From Arthrobacter sp. ISL-65 (lineage in GTDB: Bacteria; Actinomycetota; Actinomycetes; Actinomycetales; Micrococcaceae), in contig NZ_JAGGPN010000032.1 of assembly GCF_018613795.1 (NCBI RefSeq), positions 1 through 64,000 of the forward strand: a stretch of 64,000 nt of DNA, written 5' to 3'. Below the pieces are notes generated by a model, which ran no database searches, was not told the DNA's origin, and worked only from the letters and a program-made list of their open reading frames with translations. The position numbers and the translations under genes were made by a program. Numbering within the stretch: the stretch's first letter is position 1; each line of letters opens with the position of its first letter. Of this stretch, positions 51,236 to 60,095 are shown in pieces.

Positions 51236-53373
51236 TCGGCCTGCTCCACCAGTTCTGACATCCATGGCCGGTGCCCCTGGTGGAGCGTCATCCCTTCAGG
51301 CAGCCCTTGGACGGACGGGACGGAATTGGCAATGTCGATGGTGATGCGGCCGCCGCCCAAGGGAGCGTTAGAGATGTGCAGGTCCCCAAAAGACTCGGGA
51401 AGAACTGGATCCATCCACACGCCACCGGCGGAAACGACCGGGTCATACCGCATCAGGCTCGTCACCAGCTGGATCGGTGCGGTCGCTGCCCAGGCCTGCG
51501 GAGAGCACGCCGTCGGATACGGAACAGGGGCGGCGAGCTGCTCCCGGCTAAAACCGCAGAACAGTTCCGGGAGCCGGCCGTCGGAGTATTCGGCCGCGTC
51601 CATGATGCCGGTGGCGATCCGCTGCGCCTCAGCAACGAAGCCATAGCGGAGGAGTCCGGCTGCGACGATTGCGTTGTCGTGCGGCCACACCGATCCGTTG
51701 TGGTAGCTGGCAGGGTTGTAGGCGCCCATGTCGCTGGCCAGAGTGCGCACGCCCCAGCCGCTGAACATCTCGGGGGACATCAGCCGCTTGGCCACCATGG
51801 GAGCCTTGTCCTCGTCAATGAGGCCCTGCAACATGCAGTGACCCATGTTCGAAGCGCAGGCATCCACCTGTCTTTTCTTGCCGTCCAGGGCAATGGCGTA
51901 GTACCCGCGTTCAGGGATCCAGAACTGTTCGTTGAACTGTTTCTTCAGCCGGGCCGCGCGGTCGGCGAGCTCATTACCAAAAGCCGTGTCCCCGGCGTCG
52001 TACGCCAGCCATGCGCGCGAAAGGTACGCGACGTACACGTAGGCCTGGACCTCGCAGAGTGCGATCGGCGGCTCGGCCAATTTGCCGTTGGCAAAGTTGA
52101 TTCCGTCCCAGGAATCCTTCCAGCCCTGGTTGATCAGGCCCTGGTCGTTGAGGCGCTCGTACTCGACGAAGCCGTCACCGTCCCTGTCCCCGTATTTCAT
52201 GATCCACTCGAGGGCGCGGTCCGCATGCGGCAGCAAGGCGGCGATCGTGTCCGCAGCGAAGCCCCAGCGGTTGACCGCCCCGAGCACCATCAGGAAAAGG
52301 GGCGTCGCATCGACGCTGCCGTAGTAGGCCGACTTGCCGCCCAGGGACAGCCCGCTGGAAACGTCGAGCCGGACCTCATGGAGGATCTTCCCCGGTTCCT
52401 CCTCAGTCATGGGGTCCACCACGGATCCCTGACGGTCTGCCAAAGTCTGTAGCGTGCCCAGCGCCAGGGACGGGTCCACTGGCATCGCCATGACTGAAGC
52501 CCAGAGCGAGTCCCTGCCGAACAGGGTCATGAACCAGGGCGCCCCGGCAGCTACCACGACGCGTTCAGGATGGTCGGGGTCCTCGATCCGAAGGGCACCC
52601 AGATCGTCGTAACTGCGGCGCAGGGTGCGTTCAACAGACCGATTGCCCATCTGCAGGACCGGTATCTTCGCCACCCAATCCCGCCGGCGGAGGTCCCTGG
52701 GGGACAAACCGTCGCCCTCGGAATGGACGAAAGCCACCGCCGAATCGGATCCCTCGGTGCTGGGCAGCACGGTCAAGACCGTGCTCCAGTGACCGTGCGC
52801 CGGTACTGTTGCCCGGTACGTCACAGTGTCCGCCGAAATGTCTGCACCAGGGGCCTGGACCACCACGCCCTTCCGGACGCCCTGCCACGCCGCACGAATG
52901 GTGAGCGTGCCGCCGTCGGCCTGCCGGTTTTCGTCCCAGCGCCGCAGGATCCGGGCCTCTTTCACCTCGAAAAGGTCCGCAAAGTCTGCGCCGGTCTTCA
53001 GTGCGATGACGCATTCTGCCGGCTCGAGCGAGTAGTTCCGGACGGTGACCTGCTCCTGGATGCCGGCCCCCACTTCACGCAGCCGCTCCACGATCAGCGG
53101 ACTGTCGGCGTAGCTGTCAGAGCGGGGAACCCGGCCCACAAACAGTGCCCGGTACGGCTCCTTCGTCTCGGCCGCCAGCGGCTCAAGCGCCAGGCCATCA
53201 ACGGTCAGGCTCCAGCCCGAGAGGATGCGCGCGTCCTGCACAAAGAGACCGTGCGGATGGTCGGCACTGATGTCCCCGTTCGGCAAGGAAATACAGAAGG
53301 ATGATCCCTCGACCAAAGTGACCGTCCCGGCCCCCAAAGGGCCCGCCGCCGTATCGGCATTCCATCCAGCCAT
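51196..53373 (-). CDS. Glycogen-debranching-like glycosidase
   Basis: A 725-residue protein. Residues 15-205 are the GDE N-terminal bis domain (GSSFCISLPNGDISADHPHGLFVQDARILSGW). About 250-680 is an (alpha/alpha)6 barrel of the amylo-1,6-glucosidase type (GAPWFMTLFGRDSLW, WKDSWDGINFANGK, YHNGSVWPHDNAI). Asp/Glu in these blocks are candidate catalytic residues. The ATG has GGAGG eight bases upstream, better than the TTG further out. Related enzymes act on glycogen-like or other alpha-glucans; the substrate is unproven. Confidence 0.88.
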   Translation of the reverse strand: MAGWNADTAAGPLGAGTVTLVEGSSFCISLPNGDISADHPHGLFVQDARILSGWSLTVDGLALEPLAAETKEPYRALFVGRVPRSDSYADSPLIVERLREVGAGIQEQVTVRNYSLEPAECVIALKTGADFADLFEVKEARILRRWDENRQADGGTLTIRAAWQGVRKGVVVQAPGADISADTVTYRATVPAHGHWSTVLTVLPSTEGSDSAVAFVHSEGDGLSPRDLRRRDWVAKIPVLQMGNRSVERTLRRSYDDLGALRIEDPDHPERVVVAAGAPWFMTLFGRDSLWASVMAMPVDPSLALGTLQTLADRQGSVVDPMTEEEPGKILHEVRLDVSSGLSLGGKSAYYGSVDATPLFLMVLGAVNRWGFAADTIAALLPHADRALEWIMKYGDRDGDGFVEYERLNDQGLINQGWKDSWDGINFANGKLAEPPIALCEVQAYVYVAYLSRAWLAYDAGDTAFGNELADRAARLKKQFNEQFWIPERGYYAIALDGKKRQVDACASNMGHCMLQGLIDEDKAPMVAKRLMSPEMFSGWGVRTLASDMGAYNPASYHNGSVWPHDNAIVAAGLLRYGFVAEAQRIATGIMDAAEYSDGRLPELFCGFSREQLAAPVPYPTACSPQAWAATAPIQLVTSLMRYDPVVSAGGVWMDPVLPESFGDLHISNAPLGGGRITIDIANSVPSVQGLPEGMTLHQGHRPWMSELVEQADHRRRERLENWGR

Positions 53374-53473
53374 CGGGGCCACCTCCAAGCCACCAGCAAC
53401 AGCGTGCAGTTTGACGCTACGCTTGCTTGCCCTGCCTAGCTAGGGCTTGACGGGCACGACGCCGGGTGCAGAC

Positions 53474-54007
53474 TTACGCCGGGACGGCGCCGGATTCCGG
53501 CTGGACGCCCCACGTCATCTTCCGGATGGTCTCGCGCTGCAGCCCGCTGAGGGCGGCCAGCTCGTAGTCATCCAGAACTCCCCGCCGTCGTGCTCCTGCC
53601 AGGAGGTTCAGGCGGCGGTCTTCCAGGGTGGTCTTGGATTCTTCAAGTTCAGCCAGCTCCGACTTGAGCTGGCGGATCGAGGCAAGGTGCTGCTCCGCCG
53701 GTAGCCCGGACGGGAGAAGGTCGTCGGACGACAGGCCCACGGTGCGGACCGCCCAGCGGGAGAGTTCCGCGGCTTCGGCGAGGCGGGTGACCTTCATGCC
53801 GTCGCAGAGCGCCTGGGCGATCTGCTGGTTCAGCCGGACGGAGAGGGCGCGCATGCTGGTGGCGTTGAAGGAAATCCGCTGGCGGCTGTCCCGGAGCAGC
53901 TTGCGCGTCTTTTCCGCCTGGGCAGCGGCCTTGTCGGGTTTCGCGGTCCCGCGGTAGCGGTAGTAGCCTTCCCGGCGGTGGTCGCGGTGCAGAACAGCCA
54001 AGAGCAC
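53474..54007 (-). CDS. Putative DNA-binding protein with two HTH-like segments
   Basis: About 177 residues. A first helix-turn-helix-like block (MKVTRLAEAAELSRWAVRTVG) is followed by a coiled coil (QLKSELAELEESKTTLEDRR). A second such block ends the protein (LDDYELAALSGLQRETIRKM). The N-terminus is basic. The start is uncertain: GTG at 54007 is too close to AGGAG, and a TTG two codons later fits better. I do not recognise a named family. Confidence 0.6.
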   Translation of the reverse strand: MLLAVLHRDHRREGYYRYRGTAKPDKAAAQAEKTRKLLRDSRQRISFNATSMRALSVRLNQQIAQALCDGMKVTRLAEAAELSRWAVRTVGLSSDDLLPSGLPAEQHLASIRQLKSELAELEESKTTLEDRRLNLLAGARRRGVLDDYELAALSGLQRETIRKMTWGVQPESGAVPA

Positions 54008-54219
54008 TCCTAGGTTCGGATTGACGTCGGACGGCGCCGGACGACGGAGCCGCTTCTACGGCACCTGCCCAGCGGCCCGACTTATGTAGAAGGCTAGGCA
54101 GAACAGGCGGAGGCGCGGAAATACCTATAGTGCGTGGAGCCATAACCAAAAAGTTTGGGTTGGGGTGCTTCGGCAAAGGACGACGGCGGTCCATAAGAGA
54201 CGCTTATCCGTCCACGCAG

Positions 54220-54233
54220 ATTAGGTCTTATCC
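54220..54233. promoter_or_regulatory. Motif shared with the LysR-pxp region
   Basis: ATTAGGTCTTATCC lies 70 bases upstream of the aminotransferase ATG. Near-copies are AATAGGTTTTATCG (59747-59760) and AATAGGTCTTTGTG (59619-59632) in the LysR-pxpA gap. It is a candidate LysR half-site. The surrounding gap 54008-54302 also holds one lone family A half at about 54178. Confidence 0.4.
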
Positions 54234-54302
54234 AGACCGGCCGGGATTCCCTAGTGTCGAAGGGACGAGTATCGCTCCCTCCTGACTCCCTAGGAAGAGA
54301 CC

Positions 54303-55511
54303 ATGTCTGAATTTGAACCTGCATCGCGAGTGTCCCGCATCAAGCAATCTGCCAGCGTGGCCGCAGCGGCCCGCGTGCGTGAGCTGAAGGCAGAAGGGCG
54401 CCGGATCCTGGACCTGACGGTCGGCGAGCCGGACTTCGATACCCCTGAGCACATCAAGGCGGCGGCGGTTGAGGCGATCAGCAAGGGCGAGACGAAGTAC
54501 ACCTCGGTCACCGGCACGCCAGCACTGCAGAAGGCGATCCTGGAGACCATCGAACAGCGCACCGGCATCCACTACACCCCGGCTGAGATCACCATCGGCG
54601 GTGGCGCCAAGCAGGTGATCTTTACGGCGTTCATGGCTTCCCTGGACGCGGGCGACGAGGTTGTGGTTCCCGCACCATACTGGGTTTCCTACCCGGACAT
54701 GGTGCTCGCGAACGAGGGCACCCCGGTGGTTGTCACCTGCGGCGAGGAGTCTGGCTTTAAGCTCACCCCCGAAGCCTTGGCCGGGGCGCTCAACGAGCGG
54801 ACCAAGTGGGTCATCCTCAACACCCCCTCGAACCCCACAGGTGCTGTGTACTCCCCGTCGGAATTGCGGGCCCTGGCGGATGTCCTCGCGAACGTCCCGC
54901 AGGTTTATGTCCTGACGGACGAGATCTACGACCAGATCTACTTCGGCTCCGGCCGAATCCAGAGCCTGGTGGAGGTTGCTCCGGAACTCAAGGACCGCAT
55001 CCTTGCCGTCAACGGCGTTTCGAAGGCCTACGCCATGACCGGCTGGCGGCTGGGTTACGCGGCCGGACCGGCACCGCTCATCGCGGCGATCAACAAGCTG
55101 CAGTCGCAGATCTCCTCCTGCCCGTCCTCGGTGAGCCAGGCCGCCAGCGCCGCCGCGCTCACCGGCGACCAGACCTTCGTGCGGGAAAGTGTTGAGGTTT
55201 ACCGCAGCCGCCGCGACGCGGCGGTAGCCGCCCTGAACGCCGTCGACGGCCTTTCATGCGCGACGCCGGAAGGAGCCTTTTACGCGTATGTCAACTGCGG
55301 CGGCGCCATCGGCAAGACCGCCCCGGAAGGGAAGGTCATCGCCAACGACGAGGACTTCACGCTCTACCTTTTGGAGGCAGCCTCCGTCGCCGTCATCCAG
55401 GGCTCGGCCTATGGACTGGGCCCGTACTTCCGCATCTCCTACGCCACCAGCCTCGATGTCATTGAAGAGTCCATCGCAGCCATCGACAAGGCCGTCCGGG
55501 CCCTCAGCTAA
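54303..55511 (+). CDS. Pyridoxal-phosphate aminotransferase, AspC class
   Basis: A 402-residue class I aminotransferase. Motifs: LTVGEPDFDTPEHIKAAA, VILNTPSNPTGAVYS, TDEIYDQIYF, and the PLP lysine in NGVSKAYAMTGWR (about K241). Length and order match aspartate/prephenate-type enzymes. It is followed 50 bp later by an RraA-type aldolase gene in the same direction. The pair suggests transamination of a 4-substituted glutamate or similar acid before aldol cleavage. Confidence 0.92.
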   Translation: MSEFEPASRVSRIKQSASVAAAARVRELKAEGRRILDLTVGEPDFDTPEHIKAAAVEAISKGETKYTSVTGTPALQKAILETIEQRTGIHYTPAEITIGGGAKQVIFTAFMASLDAGDEVVVPAPYWVSYPDMVLANEGTPVVVTCGEESGFKLTPEALAGALNERTKWVILNTPSNPTGAVYSPSELRALADVLANVPQVYVLTDEIYDQIYFGSGRIQSLVEVAPELKDRILAVNGVSKAYAMTGWRLGYAAGPAPLIAAINKLQSQISSCPSSVSQAASAAALTGDQTFVRESVEVYRSRRDAAVAALNAVDGLSCATPEGAFYAYVNCGGAIGKTAPEGKVIANDEDFTLYLLEAASVAVIQGSAYGLGPYFRISYATSLDVIEESIAAIDKAVRALS

Positions 55512-55561
55512 CCCCCGCCAACGGGCCCGCAGCTTACCCCCACTAAATGAAGGAAAATTCC

Positions 55562-56239
55562 GTGATCCACGTAAAGACCAACATCGAACGACCCGCCGCC
55601 GACGCCGTCCGCCGCCTGGCGCAGTTCTCCTCAGCCACGATCCACGAAGCACAGGGCCGCAAGGGCGCGCTCAGCTCCAAGATCAAGCCGATCGCCCGCA
55701 GCATGTCCTTCTGCGGTCCCGCCACCACTGTCCGCTGCGCCCCGCGGGACAACCTCATGCTCCAGGTGGCCATCCACTACGCCGAGGCCGGCGACGTTAT
55801 CCTGGCCGCGGCGGGGGAGTACGAGGAAGCCGGCACGTTCGGCGACGTCCTCGGCAACGCCATGAAGGCCAAGGGCCTCGCCGGCCTGGTGACGGACTCC
55901 GGTGTCCGCGACACCCAGGACCTCATCGAGCTGGGTCTGCCCGTCTTCTCCGGCAGTGTCTCCATCAAGGGCACCGTTAAGGAAACCATCGGCCCGATCA
56001 ACCACCCCGTGGTTTTCGGTGACGAGATCATCTACCCGGGCGACGTCCTGCGCGGCGACGCCGACGGCGTTGTTGTTGTCCGCAAGGACGAGATCGAGGA
56101 AGTCATCCGCCTTTCGCAAGAACGGGACGACGCCGAGCGCGAGCTCATCGGCCTCTACAAGGCCGGCGGAACCACCATCGAGCTGTGCAACCTCACCGAG
56201 GTGCTGAAGGCTAAGGGCCTGCTGGTGGAGCACGCGTAG
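55562..56239 (+). CDS. RraA-fold aldolase/decarboxylase (HMG/CHA aldolase type)
   Basis: A 225-residue protein of the RraA family that includes 4-hydroxy-4-methyl-2-oxoglutarate and 4-carboxy-4-hydroxy-2-oxoadipate aldolases. The signature includes FSSATIHEAQGRKG, GLAGLVTDSGVRDTQDLIELGLPVF and PGDVLRGDADGVVVV with the metal-site Asp and Arg. The GTG start has AAGGA seven bases upstream, better than an ATG five codons earlier. It would make pyruvate from a hydroxy-oxo-acid. A strong terminator follows. Confidence 0.9.
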   Translation: MIHVKTNIERPAADAVRRLAQFSSATIHEAQGRKGALSSKIKPIARSMSFCGPATTVRCAPRDNLMLQVAIHYAEAGDVILAAAGEYEEAGTFGDVLGNAMKAKGLAGLVTDSGVRDTQDLIELGLPVFSGSVSIKGTVKETIGPINHPVVFGDEIIYPGDVLRGDADGVVVVRKDEIEEVIRLSQERDDAERELIGLYKAGGTTIELCNLTEVLKAKGLLVEHA

Positions 56240-56261
56240 GCGCGTGTTCGCGTAGCGGCAT

Positions 56262-56299
56262 CGCCTCAGGCGGGACAGTCTTCTGTCCGGCCTGAGGCG
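56262..56299 (+). terminator. Terminator after the RraA-type gene
   Basis: CGCCTCAGGCGGGACAG and CTGTCCGGCCTGAGGCG form a 17-bp stem with one mismatch and a TCTT loop, followed by TATCTTT. It ends the aminotransferase-aldolase operon and also faces the HNH gene. Confidence 0.85.
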
Positions 56300-56385
56300 T
56301 ATCTTTGCTGCCGTGCTTCGCCTCTTACGCTTCGTTCTACTGTCTGTGCCCCCGGGGCCGCGGCATTGCCGTCCGGCCTCGCCTG

Positions 56386-58098
56386 TTACGGCGCTGGGCC
56401 GCCACGTTCGGGCTGATGTGTTTCGCGCACCCCGGTTCCGGGCCATCCAGATCCGGGTAGCGGCGGCGCCGTGGAGCGGTAGGTGTGGCCGGTGGGCGTG
56501 GTGAGTTCGATGGTGTGCCTTGGACCTGGTCTGGGCTCCACTTTCCAGCCGGGGAGTTCTTTGGTGTGGTTGCAGGCTTCGCACAGTCCCGCGCCGTTGC
56601 TCAACGAGGTGGGGCCGCCGTCGTGCCAGGGGATGATGTGGTCGTGGTGGCGGATTGGGGCGTCGCAGTAGGGCGTGCGGCAGGTGTCGTCGCGGATGTG
56701 GATGAAGCGGCGCAACGGTGCCGGGAAGAGCCGCCGTCGCGTGTCCATCGCGACGAGGTCCCCGGTCCCGGGGGCGGTGTAGAGCCGCCGGATCCAGGTC
56801 TTCAGCTCCTTGACGGCGGTTGAATCGACCTCGCGGGGCTGGCCGCAATCCGGTCGGCCCGGATGCTGGAACTGGGCGGAATGTTGTCCCTGCGTGATGA
56901 GATCGCGTGCCCAGTCTGCGGGGACGATGCCGTAGCCGGGTATCCGGGCGGGTTCGGTGTCGACTTGGAGGAGGGTGCGGTCTGTCATGACGAGGTTGAG
57001 TTCGATGCCGGTGATGCCGGCGGGGGTGCCGGTGGTCCGCTCGACCAGGGTGTCGGCCTTGATCTGGTCGCGGGAGCGCGGGTCCCCGGCGGCCCGGAGC
57101 TTGTCCGCGTGCCGGGTCAGCGCCGCGGACACGGCGACACCCTGCTGAACAGGCAGCAGCGCCGTCAGATACGTCATGCAGTCCGGCGCCGGGCGCAGGC
57201 TCACCCTCCGTTCCGACGCGGCATGGCTCGCCCGCTGGGCGACGGAGCGGGGATCCCGCCGGATGGCGGCCGCCCGGACCGCTGCCACCACAGTGCGGGT
57301 CCCGGCGCCAACGAACGTTCCGGTGTCGGCGGCGAGCTCCGCATCGACGGCGTACCGGTCCTCGACCGTCAAACAGGCGGTTTCTTTCGCCACGTACATG
57401 ACGCGCTCTTCGTTGAGCTGTCCGGTGTCCAGCGCGGTCAAAGTGTGGGGCATCTCCATGAGCGCCTTGGCTGTTCCGAGCAGCCGGCCGCCCCGGTTTG
57501 GGGACTCGCCCCGGGCCAGCGCGATCTGCTCAGCCGCGCCCGTGCCCCTGTCTTTCCCGCGGTCCTTGCCCAGGTTCTCCGCGGCCAGTGGCGCCCGGTC
57601 CGTGGATTCCTGCCGGAGCCGGGCCTCGAAGGTCACGGAAAGCCGCGCCTGTTGCCCGGCGGCCCAGCTCTTGAAGTTCTCGTAGCCACGTATCTGGTCG
57701 ATCAGCCCGGCACTGTCAGCCGTGAGGTCACCTTCCGGGAGAAACCAACCCGAGGTTGTTCCACGGTCCTGAGCGCAGGAACCAGAAGCGACGTGCCGGG
57801 AGGTAGCGGCGACGGAGGGAACGCTGGCGTCAAAAGGGCCGCCGTCACATTGGTCCTCGTCGAAAGGGCGGTTGGCAAACAGGGCCTGAGGAAACGGGTC
57901 CTCCGGAAATGATGCCGGATACACGGCTTCGAGGTCGTCGTCATTCGGAAGCCCGTTGTCGGAAAACCCGTCATCCGCGAACGCATCGAAGAGGAAACCG
58001 GCGTCATGTAGGTCCTTAGGAAAGGCGTCAGCGTGCAGGGCGGCGCCGTGCGGCGCCGCTGCTGTCAGTGCTGAATTCCCGATGCCTTCCATGGACAC
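56386..58098 (-). CDS. DUF222 / HNH endonuclease domain protein
   Basis: A 570-residue protein of the mycobacterial 13E12-repeat type. About 110-430 is DUF222. The HNH nuclease is at about 470-525: DDTCRTPYCDAPIRHHDHIIPWHDGG then LCEACNHTK, with both CxxC-type zinc pairs. The first 85 residues hold an acidic, Phe/Asp/Pro-rich low-complexity insert that is unusual. Such genes are multi-copy in Arthrobacter; their role is unknown. Confidence 0.92.
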   Translation of the reverse strand: MSMEGIGNSALTAAAPHGAALHADAFPKDLHDAGFLFDAFADDGFSDNGLPNDDDLEAVYPASFPEDPFPQALFANRPFDEDQCDGGPFDASVPSVAATSRHVASGSCAQDRGTTSGWFLPEGDLTADSAGLIDQIRGYENFKSWAAGQQARLSVTFEARLRQESTDRAPLAAENLGKDRGKDRGTGAAEQIALARGESPNRGGRLLGTAKALMEMPHTLTALDTGQLNEERVMYVAKETACLTVEDRYAVDAELAADTGTFVGAGTRTVVAAVRAAAIRRDPRSVAQRASHAASERRVSLRPAPDCMTYLTALLPVQQGVAVSAALTRHADKLRAAGDPRSRDQIKADTLVERTTGTPAGITGIELNLVMTDRTLLQVDTEPARIPGYGIVPADWARDLITQGQHSAQFQHPGRPDCGQPREVDSTAVKELKTWIRRLYTAPGTGDLVAMDTRRRLFPAPLRRFIHIRDDTCRTPYCDAPIRHHDHIIPWHDGGPTSLSNGAGLCEACNHTKELPGWKVEPRPGPRHTIELTTPTGHTYRSTAPPLPGSGWPGTGVRETHQPERGGPAP

Positions 58099-58205
58099 AG
58101 TCTGCCAATGGCCACTGACATTAAAAGGGCCGATCAGGCATCAGATGCGGCCGGGATCAAAAGACTTTCTGGAGCCATCTGAGAAGTGGAAGTGGGTAGC
58201 AGGTG

Positions 58206-58233
58206 AGGGCGTTCCCAGCCCTGGGAACGCCCT
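58206..58233 (-). terminator. Terminator stem-loop
   Basis: AGGGCGTTCCCAG and CTGGGAACGCCCT form a perfect 13-bp stem with a 2-base centre. It lies 37 bases after the stop of the small minus-strand gene at 58270. Confidence 0.8.
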
Positions 58234-58269
58234 GTGCTGGTACCCAGTTGGGAGGCAGGGCAGCGCCGG

Positions 58270-58503
58270 TTAGACGCGGTGGGGGACCGGGTAGGCCGGG
58301 GCGCCGAAGACAGCGTCCTCCAGGTACCAGACCGTCGACCCGTCTCCGCTGACCGGCATGATGCTGCCCTCGAAAACGAAGATGGGCGCTGCGGACCGGT
58401 CCTCTGGCCGCCAGAAACCATTGGTCGGGCAGTGCGACCCGGTTTTGGCCATAAGCCCCACGCTCGGGTCAGAAGTTCTCCTGGCGGTGCTGATCTTTTT
58501 CAT
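58270..58503 (-). CDS. Small protein of unknown function
   Basis: A 77-residue protein with a GGGGAG ribosome site before ATG. The sequence TGSHCPTNGFWRPEDRS is followed by FEGSIMPVSGDGSTVWYLE, a Cys/Trp-rich compact beta-type pattern reminiscent of small SH3-like proteins. No signal or membrane segment is visible. It has its own terminator. I do not recognise a named family. Confidence 0.65.
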   Translation of the reverse strand: MKKISTARRTSDPSVGLMAKTGSHCPTNGFWRPEDRSAAPIFVFEGSIMPVSGDGSTVWYLEDAVFGAPAYPVPHRV

Positions 58504-58626
58504 GGCTGGCTCCCCGTTGATTTGTTTGCGGAATATGAGTCACCGCAATTTTTGGCTTGCCACCAATATTAGAATCACGGGGGCGTGATTACTAAGACAA
58601 ATGATGAGTGCCCTAATAAGCCAAAC

Positions 58627-59550
58627 CTATGAGCGGCCGTACTTATCGTTGAGCATTTCCTGGAGCATTTCCTTCAGCACCAGGAGTACGGCCGATGCCG
58701 CCTCCGAGAGGGGATCGTGATCGGGTGTGCACAGCGCGATCTTGCACTGCAGGGCAGGGTCCACAATACGCAGGACGTGGAAGTCCTCTTCGTGGAACAG
58801 TGCGTCCGCAGCCGACTTGGGCAGGATGGTGGCCCCGAGGTCGGCACGGAGCAGCCGGGTCAGCGAGGGCACCGACTCCACCTCACCCACCAGCTGAAGT
58901 TTGAGGCCCTTGCTGTCAAAACCTGCCTCCACGGCCTGACGCAGCGTGTGGATCTTCTCCGGAAGGAAGAGCCCGTGCCGGGCCACCTCGTCTAGCATGA
59001 TCTCGCCGTTCTCCGCGTTAACATCCGGCCTGGCGGCGTTAACCACCAGGTGCAGGTCCTCGACGATCATCGTGGTGAAAAGGACACCGCGGATGGGGCC
59101 CGGCTCGTAGATGAGCGCCATGTCCAGCCGGCCGTTCTTGATCGCCTCGCTCAGGACGCCGCCGTAGATTTCCGTGACGTGCAGGACGATGTCCGGGTAC
59201 CGGCGGGCCACTTCGCTGATGATCTGCGGGGTGAGGCTCGATGCCATGCTGTAGGGCGCAATGGCAATGGACACGCGCCCAGACGGCGCCGCCCCTGACT
59301 TGGCAACGTCCACCCGGGCCTGCGCGACGAGCCGCAGGATGGACTGGGCATGGCGGTACAGCGTGTGCCCGGCAGCCGTGGGCTGCACGCCCTGCTTGCT
59401 GCGGATCAGCAGGCGCTGCTTCAGGTCTGTCTCCAGCGCCGAAACCTGCTGGCTCAGGGCCGGCTGGGCCACGTGCAGCGCAGCCGCGGCCTTGGTGATG
59501 CTCCCCGAGTCCACGATCTGTACGAAGTACGCAAGCTTCCTGGTATCCAC
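58627..59550 (-). CDS. LysR-family regulator
   Basis: A 307-residue regulator. The N-terminal winged helix is typical (SGSITKAAAALHVAQPALSQQVSALE). The effector domain spans about 90-300. It is divergent from pxpABC with a 545-bp gap, so it probably controls that operon. A motif shared between this gap and the aminotransferase promoter suggests a wider regulon. The co-inducer might be 5-oxoproline or a related acid. Confidence 0.92.
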   Translation of the reverse strand: MDTRKLAYFVQIVDSGSITKAAAALHVAQPALSQQVSALETDLKQRLLIRSKQGVQPTAAGHTLYRHAQSILRLVAQARVDVAKSGAAPSGRVSIAIAPYSMASSLTPQIISEVARRYPDIVLHVTEIYGGVLSEAIKNGRLDMALIYEPGPIRGVLFTTMIVEDLHLVVNAARPDVNAENGEIMLDEVARHGLFLPEKIHTLRQAVEAGFDSKGLKLQLVGEVESVPSLTRLLRADLGATILPKSAADALFHEEDFHVLRIVDPALQCKIALCTPDHDPLSEAASAVLLVLKEMLQEMLNDKYGRS

Positions 59551-59866
59551 GGGCGCCCTCTCTCTCTGCGGCGTCCTGAACCCGCAAGGTCATAACGGGA
59601 TGCTATGGAGGGACACGCAATAGGTCTTTGTGTGATCCACATCGCTGACACTAGGTTGAACCCAGAACGCTATTTCATTAAGGGTACATTCTATCCCCCC
59701 GGGCCACATGCAATTTCCCGATGGGGTCGGATGCACTTTGCATAGGAATAGGTTTTATCGAAATAGGTGAATTGTTTTACATTCGCGAAATAAACGCCTC
59801 ATATGTTCAATGCAACGAGGGTGGGCCGGCAAGGGCCGAACCCTCCTTAGCGGGAAGGAGACGGTC
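59551..59866. promoter_or_regulatory. Divergent control region, LysR / pxp operon
   Basis: AT-richer DNA. It holds AATAGGTCTTTGTG (59619), AATAGGTTTTATCG (59747) and a further AAATAGG (59761), the last two 14 bp apart in direct orientation. The phrase GTCTTTGTGTGA also recurs at about 59922. These are candidate LysR and promoter elements for both directions. Confidence 0.4.
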
Positions 59867-59974
59867 ATGGACTCCACTGCGGCGGTGGTCATAACCGGCA
59901 CCTATCCCGTGACACCGATTACGTCTTTGTGTGAGCCAAATCCCGGTGTCAGACTTTTTTCCAGAAGCCGGTAG
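59867..59974 (+). CDS. Possible 35-codon leader ORF upstream of pxpA
   Basis: A short frame (MDSTAAVVITGTYPVTPITS, then SLCEPNPGVRLF) with an excellent AAGGAG ribosome site seven bases before the ATG, better than most genes here. It ends 121 bases before pxpA. It matches no family I know. It could be a regulatory leader peptide, a small protein, or the front of a decayed gene. Confidence 0.4.
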   Translation: MDSTAAVVITGTYPVTPITSLCEPNPGVRLFSRSR

Positions 59975-60095
59975 CCCGGCAGCCCCGGAACGGAACCCCT
60001 CACAGGGCCAATTCGGACACACCTCATCACCAGCGCAGCTGATCCCTTTGCCCCGACGGGCAGGGCCGCAGCTAACCACCCCAGGAAGGCAGATA

